DNA of 64,000 bases, taken from NCBI GenBank assembly GCA_905221605.1, contig CAJNDS010000990.1:222501-286500 (forward strand), given 5' to 3'. Positions within the stretch are counted from its first letter, which is position 1, and each line of letters opens with the position of its first letter. Origin of the DNA: Symbiodinium natans. Taxonomy: Eukaryota > Sar > Dinophyceae > Suessiales > Symbiodiniaceae. A model generated the notes under the pieces. That model was given only the letters and a program-made list of their open reading frames with translations, was not told the origin of the DNA and made no database searches. The translations under genes were made by a program, and so were the position numbers. Positions 21,422 through 33,292 of this stretch are shown here, in pieces.

Positions 21422-23621
21422 TTAAAATTCTCGTCTAGGGCGCAGCTCGTCGTTGACATCAAGACCAGCGTCCGAACGGATCTCCTTCAACACCACGTTC
21501 GTCCTGCTTGTCATGCACGGATAAGTATATATGACGAGAAATCAAAACTCAACACAACTTCTGCATCCAGCACTCTCCTTGTCAGTCGTCCGTCAGGACC
21601 GATTAGCCCTCAAAAAAAAACGAATCGCGATATTTTTATTGAAATTTTTGTAGTAAGTTCCTGACGCGTAGCTGCGCGACGGCGAGGGCCGTCTTTGAAT
21701 TTCCTTATTTTGAAAACTTTACACATATAAATTACAAAGTTCAGGCCGTACTGAGGCAAGCACAGATCTTTTGCTTCGCAGTCCTCTGCCAGGCCACTGG
21801 CAGCGCGCCTTACTGAAATGGTTTATTGCTTATCGGAATTTTGAAAAAAAATAGCTCAGCTGCTGCTTCAAAAATTCGGCGGGCGTGATCACGGCGTCCG
21901 ACGTCCTCAGCATAGACGTTGAGATCCGATCCTTGCACTTTTTTGCCTGAAGTCAAGTCACACGTCGTCTCGCCAGCGAGGGACACGCACCGCACGTCCT
22001 GGTTTTCTTCATTTCTTTTGCTTTAGCTTGTTGTGTATAATTGTGTAGCAAGGAACTGTTCGCAGAAGATGATATGTTCTTTGACTCGAAGTCAACGTCC
22101 AGCCTGACGATCTTTTAGACAAGCGAATGCAAACACACGAACATGTCAAGCTTGGAGGCTCATCTTCATCCATCAACCGTCGCATTTTCGACCAGCGCAT
22201 CGTCGAAGACCTTGGGTTGATGCATGATGTATTCATCCCTGCAACTAAAAATATGATTTTGCCGAGGCACATGTGCTTCTCGGTGCGCCTCATTTAAAAA
22301 TGTAACATACGCATGAATATGTTTCTGTACGCTTTCAAAGTTCAGTTGTCTGCCTCAAGGTGTGAACGCGATCAAGTATACCTCGGCTGAATGTTAAAAG
22401 AAAGAAGTACACTCATAAATTTAAGCAAGTCACTCCCGGCGAGTCTTCTTGAGTTGACACAAGCAACTTGAGCTGGAAATATTGCGGCAAGTCTCTTTAT
22501 CCTCATGTATATATCACTAAATTGTAATTTAATTTAAATACTAGCAAGAAGCGCCTGACGAGACTGCTGAATTGAAGCGCAAGTTTTGCATTCGCAGCAC
22601 TCAGGCAAGGTTTGCCTTTTTTTCGGCGCCGCATCGCCTTGCTGCTCTGCGATCAGCGTCTCAGGTTACTCGACCTTAGATTGCGCTGGTGTGATAAAAT
22701 CTTCTTATGACTAAGACATCTGATTAGGACGGGCTGCGTTGAGTGAAGCTTCGACGCAGGCTGAAGAAGACATTGTCCGCAGACGAACCTCATTGCGGGG
22801 GGGGGGGGGGGAATACTTCAAGCGTTAAGAGATGAAAACAGCGTAAAAAGATTAATTCGGCAATGAGCTGGCGACTTCCACTGAGCAAAATGACACTTTC
22901 CCGGAGCTCCCTCATGACAACGTAAAATTTAAAACATCATTGTCAATACGGATGCGGTTGTTTCACTGCCTCCATGCGGCCCTGCCAGAAATGCTGGCGG
23001 AGCCCGCAAGTATTGCACAAAACAAGCGGATTGCGCCAGTCGTTGTGGTGCCTCGTGAAAATCTAGATGAGCATACCGACATTCCAGGAAGTCTCAACAT
23101 GTCTAAACATAAAAAAATAAGCGAACAGCCACAGCTGTTTCTCGTGCTTGTAGGAGTCCACCATCATGACCTTAGAGAAACGTACACTACGACTAAGCAT
23201 TCTAATCGCTCACGCCAGCCTTCGGCGTATCCTTGAAATGGATCTGCTTTGCAGGCTCCGGGGTCTTCTTCATGATAGACTTCACCTCCAGCGCAGTGCA
23301 CAAAACTCTATTTCCTTAGCATAGTAATATTGCTCTTCATGTAAACAAATTCTTGCAGTTAGAGATACTATGCTCCAGTTCGTATGAACGTCTACAGTCG
23401 AATGGCCTTGTTCTTGTTCTCTTCCTCTTGCTTCTTTTTCTGGCGAAAGGACTCCTGGTGTTCCTTATCAACGTGATTTTAACCTGCAGAGCCAAAGTCG
23501 CCGAAAAAATTAAAAAAAAGACTAAGAGGAGAGCCATCGCTCGGGAGTTCTTCTTCCACGTCGTGTGCGGCGACTGGTGTTTCTTGTCCTTGCCCGACTG
23601 GCGCTTCTTGCTCTTCCCCAT
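21422..23621 (-). CDS. Lysine-rich multi-exon gene in the low-GC island
   Basis: Exon 1 23523-23621 starts at ATG (MGKSKKRQSGKDKKHQSPHT...). Intron 23464-23522, exon 2 23396-23463 (EHQESFRQKKKQEEENKNKA). Intron 23308-23395, exon 3 23214-23307 (...KSIMKKTPEPAKQIHFKDTP). A 43-nt intron 23171-23213 (GTGAGC...CTAAG) leads to exon 4 from 23170 (VMMVDSYKHEKQL). All these joins are phase-consistent and all introns are GT-AG. Further exon-like pieces continue on the same strand: near 22910, 22790, 22670, 22250 (DEYIMHQPKVFDDALVENAT), 21940 (KKCKDRISTSMLRTSDAVIT), 21800 (GLAEDCEAKDLCLPQYGLNF), 21590, and a last one ending LDVNDELRPRREF with TAA at 21422. Whether all belong to one gene is inference. 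N-terminal basic and coiled-coil character suggests a nucleic-acid or cytoskeletal partner; no family assigned. Confidence 0.5.
22940..23236 (+). CDS. Overlapping plus-strand ORF, alternative reading
   Basis: 98 codons from ATG, with LHAALPEMLAEPASIAQNKR and a Ser/Lys-rich tail to TGA. It overlaps exons 3-4 of the opposite gene, so probably only one of the two is real. The minus-strand model has more splice support. Confidence 0.22.
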   Translation: MSIRMRLFHCLHAALPEMLAEPASIAQNKRIAPVVVVPRENLDEHTDIPGSLNMSKHKKISEQPQLFLVLVGVHHHDLRETYTTTKHSNRSRQPSAYP

Positions 23622-23663
23622 GACGCCTGAATATTTATAACGAAAGAAATAAATTTCTTGCAG

Positions 23664-23847
23664 ATGCTCAATCTGCAATCTGCAAAGGCTGGCCTGCGAG
23701 GTACAACGCAAGAACGCTGAAGAAAAGACCTACAACTTGAGCAAAGGCTTGATGCAGTCGAAGCATGACGAGATGGTGCACTCGCTAACGCCAGCGTCTG
23801 AACTCCAATACCCAAAGCCCGCAATTGTCGAAGCCTTGTCCGTCTAA
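23664..23847 (+). CDS. Terminal exon, coiled-coil-like
   Basis: After TTTATTTCTTGCAG the plus frame reads LQRLACEVQRKNAEEKTYNL, SKGLMQSKHDEMVHSLTPAS and stops at TAA 23847. Charged heptads suggest a coiled coil. It lies only 42 bp from the start of the divergent minus-strand gene, so its upstream exons would overlap that gene. Confidence 0.42.
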
Positions 23848-24574
23848 GAACCGTACTCTCAAATCTCAAACCTTAAATCCATTGTTCAGTACTGCACTTG
23901 AAGTCACAAAAGCCAGCATTGTCCTCGTCAAGTCAAGAAAGTTATGGCTGCAACCGCCCTAAATGTTTTCAGGGTTTCTTGTTCTTTACTCTTCGCCATC
24001 TAGCCTGAAGCTGAAAAACGAACTAACAAAAACACAATGGGATTGGTAACCTTAAGAACCATAACAACCATGAAACTAGTCGTGGTCCCTGAAACCTCCC
24101 TGATAATTCTTGTTCCAACATTTATCCCAGCGGATAACACCGTAATAGCCGTCAAATTCTCTGGGTCAATCTTTTTGAACTTCATTTGCTATGCGTCGCC
24201 CTCTACTGGACAACAATGACATAGTCAGGACTTGAGATGTGTCCTGTCATGCTTCGTCTTTCACGAAGAAGATGACGCAGTTCAGGGCCTGACATGTGTC
24301 ATTTTTTTGCCCATAGACAAAAGGCATTTATACACTCCACAGCATGGAATGCGTCATGTTGCGCGCTCTTATTGTATGGGGTTCTTTAAGTATCATAAAG
24401 CAAAAAAAATCTAGGACCTTAAGTACATACGTTTAAGGTATATCGCTTGCTTTAACACAGATGTTGGGGAATTTCGGGTTTCAGGCTTCGGGGGTGTCTT
24501 GCCGAAAGCCTAGAAAGTTCCCCTGTTGAGGACCTAGTGGGGCTGGCCGCGACAAGCAAGACCTGGAACCCTCA

Positions 24575-26400
24575 CAGCTTCTTGAAATTTACGAACACTT
24601 ACACCCCGGTAAGCAAGACCTAGAACCACCCCACATACGCAGCCTTTAAGGGTTTAAGAGGGTCTAAAATTCAGGGTTACATATACATTTGCTTCTTGAA
24701 ACTCACGAACACTTATCCCCCGATAAGCAAGACTTAGAACCACCCCACATACGCAGCCTTTAAGGGTTTCAGGGGGTATAAAATTGAGCGTTACATATAT
24801 ATTTGCTTCTTGAAACTGACGAACACTTACCCCTCGATAAGCAAGACTTAGAACCACCCCGCATACGCAGCCTTTAAGGGTTTAAGGGGGGTTTAAAAAT
24901 TCAGTGTTACATAGATATTTGCTTCTTGAAACTTACGGACACTTAGCCCCCGATAAGCAAAACTTAGAACCACCCCACATACGCAGTCTTTAAGGGTTTA
25001 AGGGGGTTTACAATTTGCTTGTTGAAACTTACTAACACTTACCACCTCGATAAGCAGGACTGAGAACCACCCCACATACGCAGCCTTTAAGGGTTTAAGG
25101 GGGTTCAAAATTCAGTGTTACATATATATTTGCTTCTTGAAACTTACGAACACCTACCCCCCGATAAGCAAGACTTGGAACCACCCCACATACGCCGCCT
25201 TTAAGGGTTTAAGGGGGTTTAAAATTCGGTGTTACATATATTTGCTTCTTGAAACTGAGGAACACTTCCCCCCCGATAAGCAAGACTTAGCACCAGCCCA
25301 CATACGCAGCCTTTAAGGGTTTAAGGGGGTTTACAATTTGCTTGTTAAAACTTACGAACACTTACCACCTCGATAAGCAGGACTTAGAACCACCCCACAT
25401 ACGCAGCCTTTAAGGGTTTAAGGGGGTTCAAAATTCAGTGTTACATATATATTTGCTTCTTGAAACTTACGAACACCTACCCCCCGATAAGCAAGACTTG
25501 GAACCACCCCACATACGCCGCCTTTAAGGGTTTAAGGGGGTTTAAAATTCGGTGTTTCATATATATTTGCTTCTTGAAACTGACGAACACTTACCCCCCG
25601 ATAAGCAAGACTTAGAACCACCCCACATACGCAGCCTTTAAGGGTTTCAGGGGGTATAAAATTGAGCGTTACATATACATTTGCTTCTTGAAACTGACGA
25701 ACACGTACCCCTCGATAAGCAAGACTTAGAACCACCCCGCATACGCCGCCTTTAAGGGTTTAAGGGGGTTTAAAATTCGGTGTTACATATATATTTGCTT
25801 CTTGAAACTGAGGAACACTTCCCCCCCGATAAGCAAGACTTAGCACCACCCCACATACGCAGCCTTTAAGGGTTTAAGGGGGTTTACAATTTGCTTGTTG
25901 AAACTTACGAACACTTACCACCTCGATAAGCAGGACTTAAAACCACCCCACGTACGCAGCCTTTAAGGGTTTAAGGGGTTCAAAATTCAGTGTTACATAT
26001 ATATTTGCTTCTTGAAACTTACGAACACCTACCCCCCGATAAGCAAGACTTGGAACCACCCCACATACGCAGCCTTTAAGGGTTTAAGGGGGTTTAAAAT
26101 TCGGTGTTACATATATATTTGCTTCTTGAAACTGACGAACACTTCCCCCCCGATAAGCAAGACTTAGCACCACCCCACGTACGCAGCCTTTAAGGGTTTA
26201 AGAGGGTTTAAAATTCGGTCTTACATACATATTTGTTCTTGAAACTTAAGAACACTTACCCCCCGATAAGCAAGACTTAGAACCACCCCATATACGCGGC
26301 CTTTAAGGGTTCAGGGGGGTTTAAAATTCAGTGTTACATATATATTTGCTTTTTGAAACTTAAGAACACTTACACCCGGATAAGCAAGACTTGGAACCTG
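24575..26400. repeat. ~115-bp satellite, about 16 units
   Basis: Each unit carries TTGCTTCTTGAAACTTACGA, a CCCCGATAAGCAAGACTTAG block, ACCACCCCACATACGCAGCC and TTTAAGGGTTTAAGGGGG, then an AT-rich link. Three shorter units (near 25017, 25340 and 25889) lack the TTACATATAT link and carry GCTTGTT and CACCTCGATAAGCAGG variants, giving a higher-order pattern. Small ORFs on the minus strand repeat with the unit and are not genes. Confidence 0.92.
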
Positions 26401-26599
26401 CAGACAACAACAAACACGTCTGTCGCAAAACCCCGGCCGTTGATGCATAGCCTCCGTAATGGGGTATGTCGCGTGTGCGGGCCGCGGCCCTGTTACAAGC
26501 AATCAATATTGGCACGCGGCCATATGTATGTCCTAGAAGTTACAGCACATGTAAAAAGAATATGATATGTTTCATGTTGTTGTAATAGTTTAAGCACAA

Positions 26600-26775
26600 A
26601 CACGGTGGACCGATAACAGTACCACCATGTCGTCTGTGCTGTTTAGTGTGCAGTTGGCGAGATAACAATACACAAACAAGAGAGGGGGAGACGGTGGACC
26701 GAAAGCAGTACCACCGTGTTCAGGGACCGAAAACAGTACCCCGCTTTCCCGGAGACCGAAAACAGTACTCCGAGT
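26600..26775. repeat. Cluster of GACCGAAAACAGTAC motifs
   Basis: Four copies of (G)GACCGAWARCAGTACC in 170 bp (near 26608, 26695, 26726, 26755), two of them followed by ACC and bracketed by CACGGTGG/CCACCGTG half-palindromes. Confidence 0.7.
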
Positions 26776-26939
26776 TGAGTTAACACTGCATTCACTGTAG
26801 GCTCCGCGCATTCGATGGTGAGAATCAAAAGCGACCATACCTGACGCCAGACTTTATTTTAATATTAATGTAAAAAAGCGCGCTGTAGAGTTCAAATCAT
26901 TATACCTTCCGGTCCCTATAGGGTTTTAAGCTACTAACC

Positions 26940-29900
26940 CTAAAGAGTCTAAATAATTCAAATCCAGATTTAAATGATTTAAGATATTTGAATTATTTAC
27001 ATTATTTGAGTTTGTGAAATTTTTAAATTATTTAAATGGTTTCGGCTCGGAGAAATTCTCGACCTATTGAAATTCTTTAAATTATTTAAATTCACGCGCC
27101 TCGAAACTAATTTAAATAATTTAAATCCCGAATTAAATTATTTAAATTCACGGGCCTCGAAACTAATTTAAATAATTCAAATCCCGATTTAAATTATTTA
27201 AATTCTTTTCCGAGCCCGTCAATTTAAATAATTTAAATAATCTAAATAATTCAAATAGAATGAGGATTTCTCGGAACCCAGACCATTTAGATAATTTAAA
27301 TAATTTAAATAATTTAAATAATTAAATAATTTAAATAATTTAAATCCTGATTTGAATTATTTAAATTAGTTTCGAGGCCCGTGAATTTAAATAATTTAAT
27401 TCTGTATTTAAATTAGTTAAATTAGTTTCCGGGCCCGCGAATTTAAATAATTTAAATCTCGAATTAAATTATTTAAATTCGCGGGCCTCAAAACTAATTT
27501 AAATAATTCAAATCGCGATTTAAATTATTTAAATTCTTTTCCGAGCCCGTGAATTTAAATAATTTAAATAATGTAAATAATTCAAATCGAATGAGGATTT
27601 CTCCGAACCCAGACCATTTAGATAATTTAAATATTTTAAATAATTTAAATATTTTAAATCCTGATTTGAATTATTTAAATTAGTTTCAAGGCCCGGGAAT
27701 TTAAATAATTTAATTCTGTATTTAAATTAGTTAAATTAGTTTCCGGGCCCGCGAATTTAAATAATTTAAATCTCGAATTAAATTATTTAAATTCGCGGGC
27801 CTCAAAACTAATTTAAATAATTTAATTCGGGATTTAAATTATTTAAATTAGTTTCCGGGCCCGCGAATTTAAATAATTTAAAGAATCTAAATAGATCCAG
27901 ATTTTCTCCCAGCACAGACCATTTAACTAATTTAACTAATTTAAATAATTTATATAATTTAAATCGGGATTTGAATTATTTAAATTAGTTTGGAGGCCCG
28001 CGAATTTAAATAATTTAATTCTGTATTTAAATTAGTTAAATTAGTTTCCGGGCCCGCGAATTTAAATAATTTAAATCTCGAATTAAATTATTTAAATTCG
28101 CGGGCCTCAAAACTAATTTAAATAATTTAATTCGGGATTTACATTATTTAAATTAGTTTCCGGGCCCGCGAATTTAAATAATTTAAAGAATCTAAATAGA
28201 TCCAGATTTTCTCCCAGCACAGACCATTTAACTAATTTAAATAATTTAAATAATTTAAATAATTTAAATCGGGATTTGAATTATTTAAATTAGTTTGGAG
28301 GCCCGCGAATTTAAATAATTTAATTCTGTATTTAAATTAGTTAAATTAGTTTCCGGGCCCGCGAATTTAAATAATTTAAATCTCGAATTAAATTATTTAA
28401 ATTCGCGGGCCTCAAAACTAATTTAAATAATTTAATTCGGGATTTACATTATTTAAATTAGTTTCCGGGCCCGCGAATTTAAATAATTTAAAGAATCTAA
28501 ATAGATCCAGATTTTCTCCCAGCACAGACCATTTAACTAATTTAAATAATTTAAATAATTTAAATATTTTAAATCCTGATTTGAATTATTTAAATTAGTT
28601 TCAAGGCCCGGGAATTTAAATAATTTAATTCGGTATTTAAATTAGTTAAATTCGTTTCCGGGCCCGCGAATTTAAATAATTTAAATCTCGAATTAAATTA
28701 TTTAAATTCGCGGGCCTCCAAACTAATTTAAATAATTCAAATCCCGATTTAAATTATTTAAATTATTTAAATTATTTAAATTAGTTAAATGGTCTGTGCT
28801 GGGAGAAAATCTGGATCTATTTAGATTCTTTAAATTATTTAAATTCGCGGGCCCGGAAACTAATTTAAATAATTTAAATCCCGAATTAAATTATTTAAAT
28901 TCGCGGGCCTCGAAACTAATTTAAATAATTCAAATCTCGATTTAAATTATTTAAATTCTTTTCCGAGCCCGTGAATTTAAATAATTTAAATAATTTAAAT
29001 AATTCAAATAGAATGAGGATTTCTCCGAACCCAGACCATTTAGATAATTTAAATAATTTAAATAATTTAAATCCTGATTTAAATTATTTAAATTAGTTTC
29101 GAGGCCCGTGAATTTAAATAATTTAATTCGGTATTTAAATTAGTTAAATTAGTTTCCGGGCCCGCGAATTTAAATAATTTAAATCTCGAATTAAATTATT
29201 TAAATTCGCGGGCCTCAAAACTAATTCAAATAATTCAAATCCGGATTTAAATTATTTAAATTATTTAAATTATTTAAATTAGTTAAATGGTCTGTGCTGG
29301 GAGAAAATCTGGATCTATTTAGATTCTTTAAATTATTTAAATTCGCGGGCCCGGAAACTAATTTAAATAATTTAAATCCCGAATTAAATTATTTAAATTA
29401 GTTTTGAGGCCCGCGAATTTAAATAATTTAATTCGGGATTTAAATTATTTAAATTCTTTTCCGGGCCCGCGAATTTAAATAATTTAAATAATTCAAATAG
29501 AATGAGGATTTCTCCGAACCCAGACCATTTAGATAATTTAAATAATTTAAATAATTTAAATAATTTAAATCGGGATTTGAATTATTTAAATTAGTTTGGA
29601 GGCCCGCGAGTTTAAATATTTTAATTCGGTATTTAAATTAGTTAAATTCGTTTCCGGGCCCGCGAATTTAAATAATTTAAATCTCGAATTAAATTATTTA
29701 AATTCGCGGGCCTCAAAACTAATTCAAATAATTCAAATCCGGATTTAAATTATTTAAATTATTTAAATTATTTAAATTAGTTAAATGGTCTGTGCTGGGA
29801 GAAAATCTGGATCTATTTAGATTCTTTAAATTATTTAAATTCGCGGGCCCGGAAACTAATTTAAATAATTCAAATCCCGAATTAAATTATTTAAATTCGC

Positions 29901-30540
29901 GGGCCTCGAAACTAATTTAAATAATTTAATTCGGGATTTAAATTATTTAAATTCTTTTCCGGGCCCGCGAATTTAAATAATTTAAAAAAATCAAATAAAA
30001 TGAGGATTTCTCCGAACCTAGACCATTTAGATAATTTAAATAATTTAAATAATTTAAATAATTTAAATCCTGATTTAAATTATTTAAATTAGTTTCGAGG
30101 CCCGTGAATTTAAATAATTTAATTCGGTATTTAAATTAGTTAAATTAGTTTCCGGGCCCGCGAATTTAAATAATTGAAATCTCGAATTAAATTATTTAAA
30201 TTCGCGGGCCTCAAAACTAATTCAAATAATTCAAATCCGGATTTAAATTTTTTAATTTATTTAAATTATTTAAATTAGTTAAATGGTCTGTGCTGGGAGA
30301 AAATCTGGATCTATTTAGATTCTTTAAATTATTTAAATTCGCGGGCCCGGAAACTAATTTAAATAATTTAAATCCCGAATTAAATTATTTAAATTAGTTT
30401 TGAGGCCCGCGAATTTAAATAGTTTAATTCGGGATTTAAATTATTTAAATTCGCGGGCCCGGAAACTAATTTAACTAATTTAAATACAGAATTAAATTAT
30501 TTAAATTCCCGAGCCTCAAAACTAATTTAAATAATTCAAA
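26940..30540. repeat. 3.6 kb AT-rich palindromic array
   Basis: Dense AATTTAAATAATTTAAAT palindromes interrupted by GC-rich cores such as CGCGGGCCCGGAAAC and TTTCCGAGCCCGTGAA. Larger modules recur: CCAGATTTTCTCCCAGCACA at about 27895, 28199 and 28504, and its reverse complement near 28795, 29290, 29786 and 30288 (period about 496 bp). The orientation flips near 28.75 kb. No coding potential. Confidence 0.93.
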
Positions 30541-30617
30541 TCATTTAATTCTTCCATACGTTCTCTATACATATAGAAAAACAGGTAGCAACATAGTACA
30601 TAAAGGTCCCTCTCTCA

Positions 30618-30662
30618 TATATATATATATATATATTCACACACATATATATATATATATGT
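30618..30662. repeat. (AT)n microsatellite
   Basis: Two runs of AT dinucleotides separated by TTCACACACA. Marks the right edge of the AT-rich array before TTTAGGG-type DNA resumes. Similar short (TA)n runs lie near 16745, 16988 and 33265. Confidence 0.85.
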
Positions 30663-30790
30663 ATGCACTTATTTACAACTAGGATATTTGTATGAATATC
30701 GACACATGCTATTCTATACTCAGCACCCTTCAAAAATCACAGGACCACCAAAGAGGACCCTCAACACTTAACTTGGGCTTCCGAGGTTGC

Positions 30791-31042
30791 TTATTTCAGG
30801 GCTTCGGGTCTCGGATTTCGACTCCGTGGCTGGGGGCGTGGCGACCCGGCTTGCGCCCCCAAGTAGGCAAGTAGATTAGTTGGCCCCACGTATGGCGGAG
30901 TCGTAACCTCTCTGAGTCTCTGAGGGAATGGCAGATTCGAATCTTTTGAGCATAGCCAAGCGTGAAAGGCCAGGAGATTCCCCTCAAAGCTCCTATGATC
31001 CCGCCGGCAGCCCTCACAAGAGTGGCACGGCCCGTCGAGCAT
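30791..31042 (-). CDS. Exon-like region, frame uncertain
   Basis: Two minus frames are open. One reads SKDSNLPFPQRLREVTTPPY, VGPTNLLAYLGAQAGSPRPQ, the other GALRGISWPFTLGYAQKIRI. Protein-like but ambiguous. Confidence 0.3.
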   Translation of the reverse strand: MLDGPCHSCEGCRRDHRSFEGNLLAFHAWLCSKDSNLPFPQRLREVTTPPYVGPTNLLAYLGAQAGSPRPQPRSRNPRPEALK

Positions 31043-32090
31043 GAAGGAGCAGGCCCAGGCTGTTTTTATCCTCAGGCCTATACAGGTTAACGCGGCAAAA
31101 AGTCTAAACCCCAGCTAGCTCCCTGTTCAGGAAGAACCCTGCCAATTCTTCAGGGATTCAAGGGCTTCACTTCCTGCGCAATTATGCTAAACAGGCCCTC
31201 TCCGGACAGTGCTTCGTGGCCCACACCGCGGGGACATATCCCCAAACTCCCCTAGTTTGTTGGAGCACTTAAATTACTTCAACCCTAAAGTCTCTAAAGC
31301 CTATGAAAACTTGCAGGGCAGTCCAGATCAACGGAGCGGGCGAACGCGGGCGTCGCCTCCTGCACGGAGCACTGGCGGGGGGGGGGTCAGCGTTCAGTGG
31401 AGTCAGGGATCAGGGTTGAGATTTCAGGGCTTGGGGCGAGGATTCGGAGCTTCACTCCCTAAGCCCCACCCAGAGTAGCTTCTGAAAATAGGGCGAATGT
31501 TTTTAGAACCCAAGGCAGCGCCCCCTGTTGTAAAGGGCAGATCGATTACGCTGGGTAACCCCCTGAAACCTCAACCCTAAACCTATGAACCCAGCGCGAA
31601 TCAAACCCCTTCTGTTAAAGGAGAGGCCTCAAAGGGAGCAGTGCGGCCCACGCGAGGCATCGCCAGCTCGGCCAAACGCACCTAGTGACTTGTGTGTTGG
31701 TATCGGGTGCAGGTCTGTCGGCTAGGGGTCTATCTAGAGGGGTCATCGGTTTTGTGGTTTGGGGGTTGGAGTGCCTCCTGCCCCCTCCTCCCTCCTTACC
31801 CCTGAACCCCCCTCCACCCCCCCAACCCTAATCCCTAAACCCTAAACCCTAAACCCTATACCCTAAATCCTAAACCCCGCAACACGAGGATTGGGAACTG
31901 AGCCCCAGGCGAAGTTACTCCGCCGCGGCGCTGGGGCATCGGACTTCTCGGCCAGGGCACCTTTGCGGGTGTAGGGCTTCAGGGGCTTCTATAGGGCTTC
32001 TAGGTGGGAGCAACTTTGGGGATACAGAGACATAGACATAGACGTAGACATAGACGTAAGCATAGGCCTAGGCCTAGGCATAGGCACAGG
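31040..32090. other. Exon islands of uncertain strand in repeat DNA
   Basis: Open islands occur at 31210-31400 (plus: LLEHLNYFNPKVSKAYENLQ; minus: QCSVQEATPAFARSVDLDCP), 31628-31690 (minus after TCACTAG: VRLAELAMPRVGRTAPFEAS) and 31909-31970 (plus WGIGLLGQGTFA; minus GALAEKSDAPAPRRSNFAWG). Each is open on both strands, so I do not commit to a model. Confidence 0.35.
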
Positions 32091-32097
32091 CACAGGC

Positions 32098-32183
32098 ACA
32101 TATGAGGTGTTTTTAAAAGCGTTGGGCCAAAGTTCTCGCTGGTTGATCAGGGAATTCATGGTTTCGAGCTCTACTTGTGGAGC
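32098..32183 (-). CDS. Exon, unknown protein
   Basis: TTGGGCAG|GCT reads APQVELETMNSLINQRELWP, NAFKNTSY up to a GTGCCT donor. Natural composition and AG|G acceptor. Confidence 0.52.
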
Positions 32184-32339
32184 CTGCCCAATCCCATATC
32201 CGATATGCCTCTAACACCCTAAAGTACGAAACCCTTACACCCTACACAAACCCCAAACATCCTTAAGCCTGTAAATTGCCCTAAGCCTGCATTAAACAGA
32301 GAGAGGAAGAGAGAACAACAAACAAACCATTAACTCCAG

Positions 32340-33259
32340 AACCTGGCCTTCTTCAGCGTCGTCGCCCGGGGGCGCTGGCCGCACCACAGCGCCCTACAAC
32401 AGCTTGGCTTCATCTGCAACTTCGGGCTTAGGGTTTTAGAATCAAGCCCCCAAAGCACAGACCCCTTAAAAAAGGCAAGCCCTAGACACTCTCAACCCCC
32501 AACAGTAGGCATCGGCCTTGAACCACATAAAAAAGCCCAAAAACTTCCCTTGAGCCCACCCCACCCTGACAAAACAACCAAACAAAACAAAGTCCATCCC
32601 CATCCCCCCCCCCAACAAACAAAAAGATATGAGCTCAAAATCCTGTACCCGTAAACCAAAAGCGAAACTTTTGAACCACCCAAACATTCGGATTCCTGAG
32701 CCCTAAACCGAAAAACCCTAAAAGCTCTTAAAAGCCACAAAAGCCCCAAAAACCTGAAACCCTCAAAACCCTAAAACCCTAAACCCTGAAAACCCTATAC
32801 CCAAAAGAGCCTACAACTCTCTGAGCCAAAAGCCCTAAAAGCCTGAAGCCCTCGAACCGTAAGAGCCCTCAAACCCTGAGCCCTGAAAGCCCGAAAAGCT
32901 TCAGAAGCCCTACAGACTGAAAGCCCTGAAAGCCCTGAAAGCCCTGAAAGCCCCAAAAGCCCTGTTTAAAGCCCGAAGGCTCGAAACCCCTAAACCCTAA
33001 AACCCCCAAAAGCCCTTTGTTAAAGCCCTGAAAGCCCTAAACCCCAAAAGCCCCAAAAGCCCTAAAGCCCCTTTGTAAAGCCCTGAAAGCCCTGAACCCT
33101 AACAGCCCTAAAAGCCCTAAAGCCCCTAACGCACCGAAAGAACTAAAAGCCCTAAAGCCGAAAGATACAACTATACTCCCCTTAGAACCTAAGAAAATAA
33201 TATGTTTAATATCCTCTTGGGTTTTATATAAACAAAAAATAAATATTTAAGCAATATAT

Positions 33260-33292
<33 letters not shown>

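Noticed and set aside
24654-25735. Repeated 67-codon ORFs (VLSLAYRGVSVRQFQEAN...)
   Set aside because: They recur with each satellite unit and drift with it, as expected for repeat translation.
24575-26400. CRISPR array
   Set aside because: Units are ~115 bp, tandem without unique spacers, in eukaryotic context and without cas genes.
31909-31970. Kinase glycine-rich loop (GLLGQGTFA)
   Set aside because: The match is very short, no VAIK, HRD or DFG motif follows, and the opposite strand reads an equally natural peptide.
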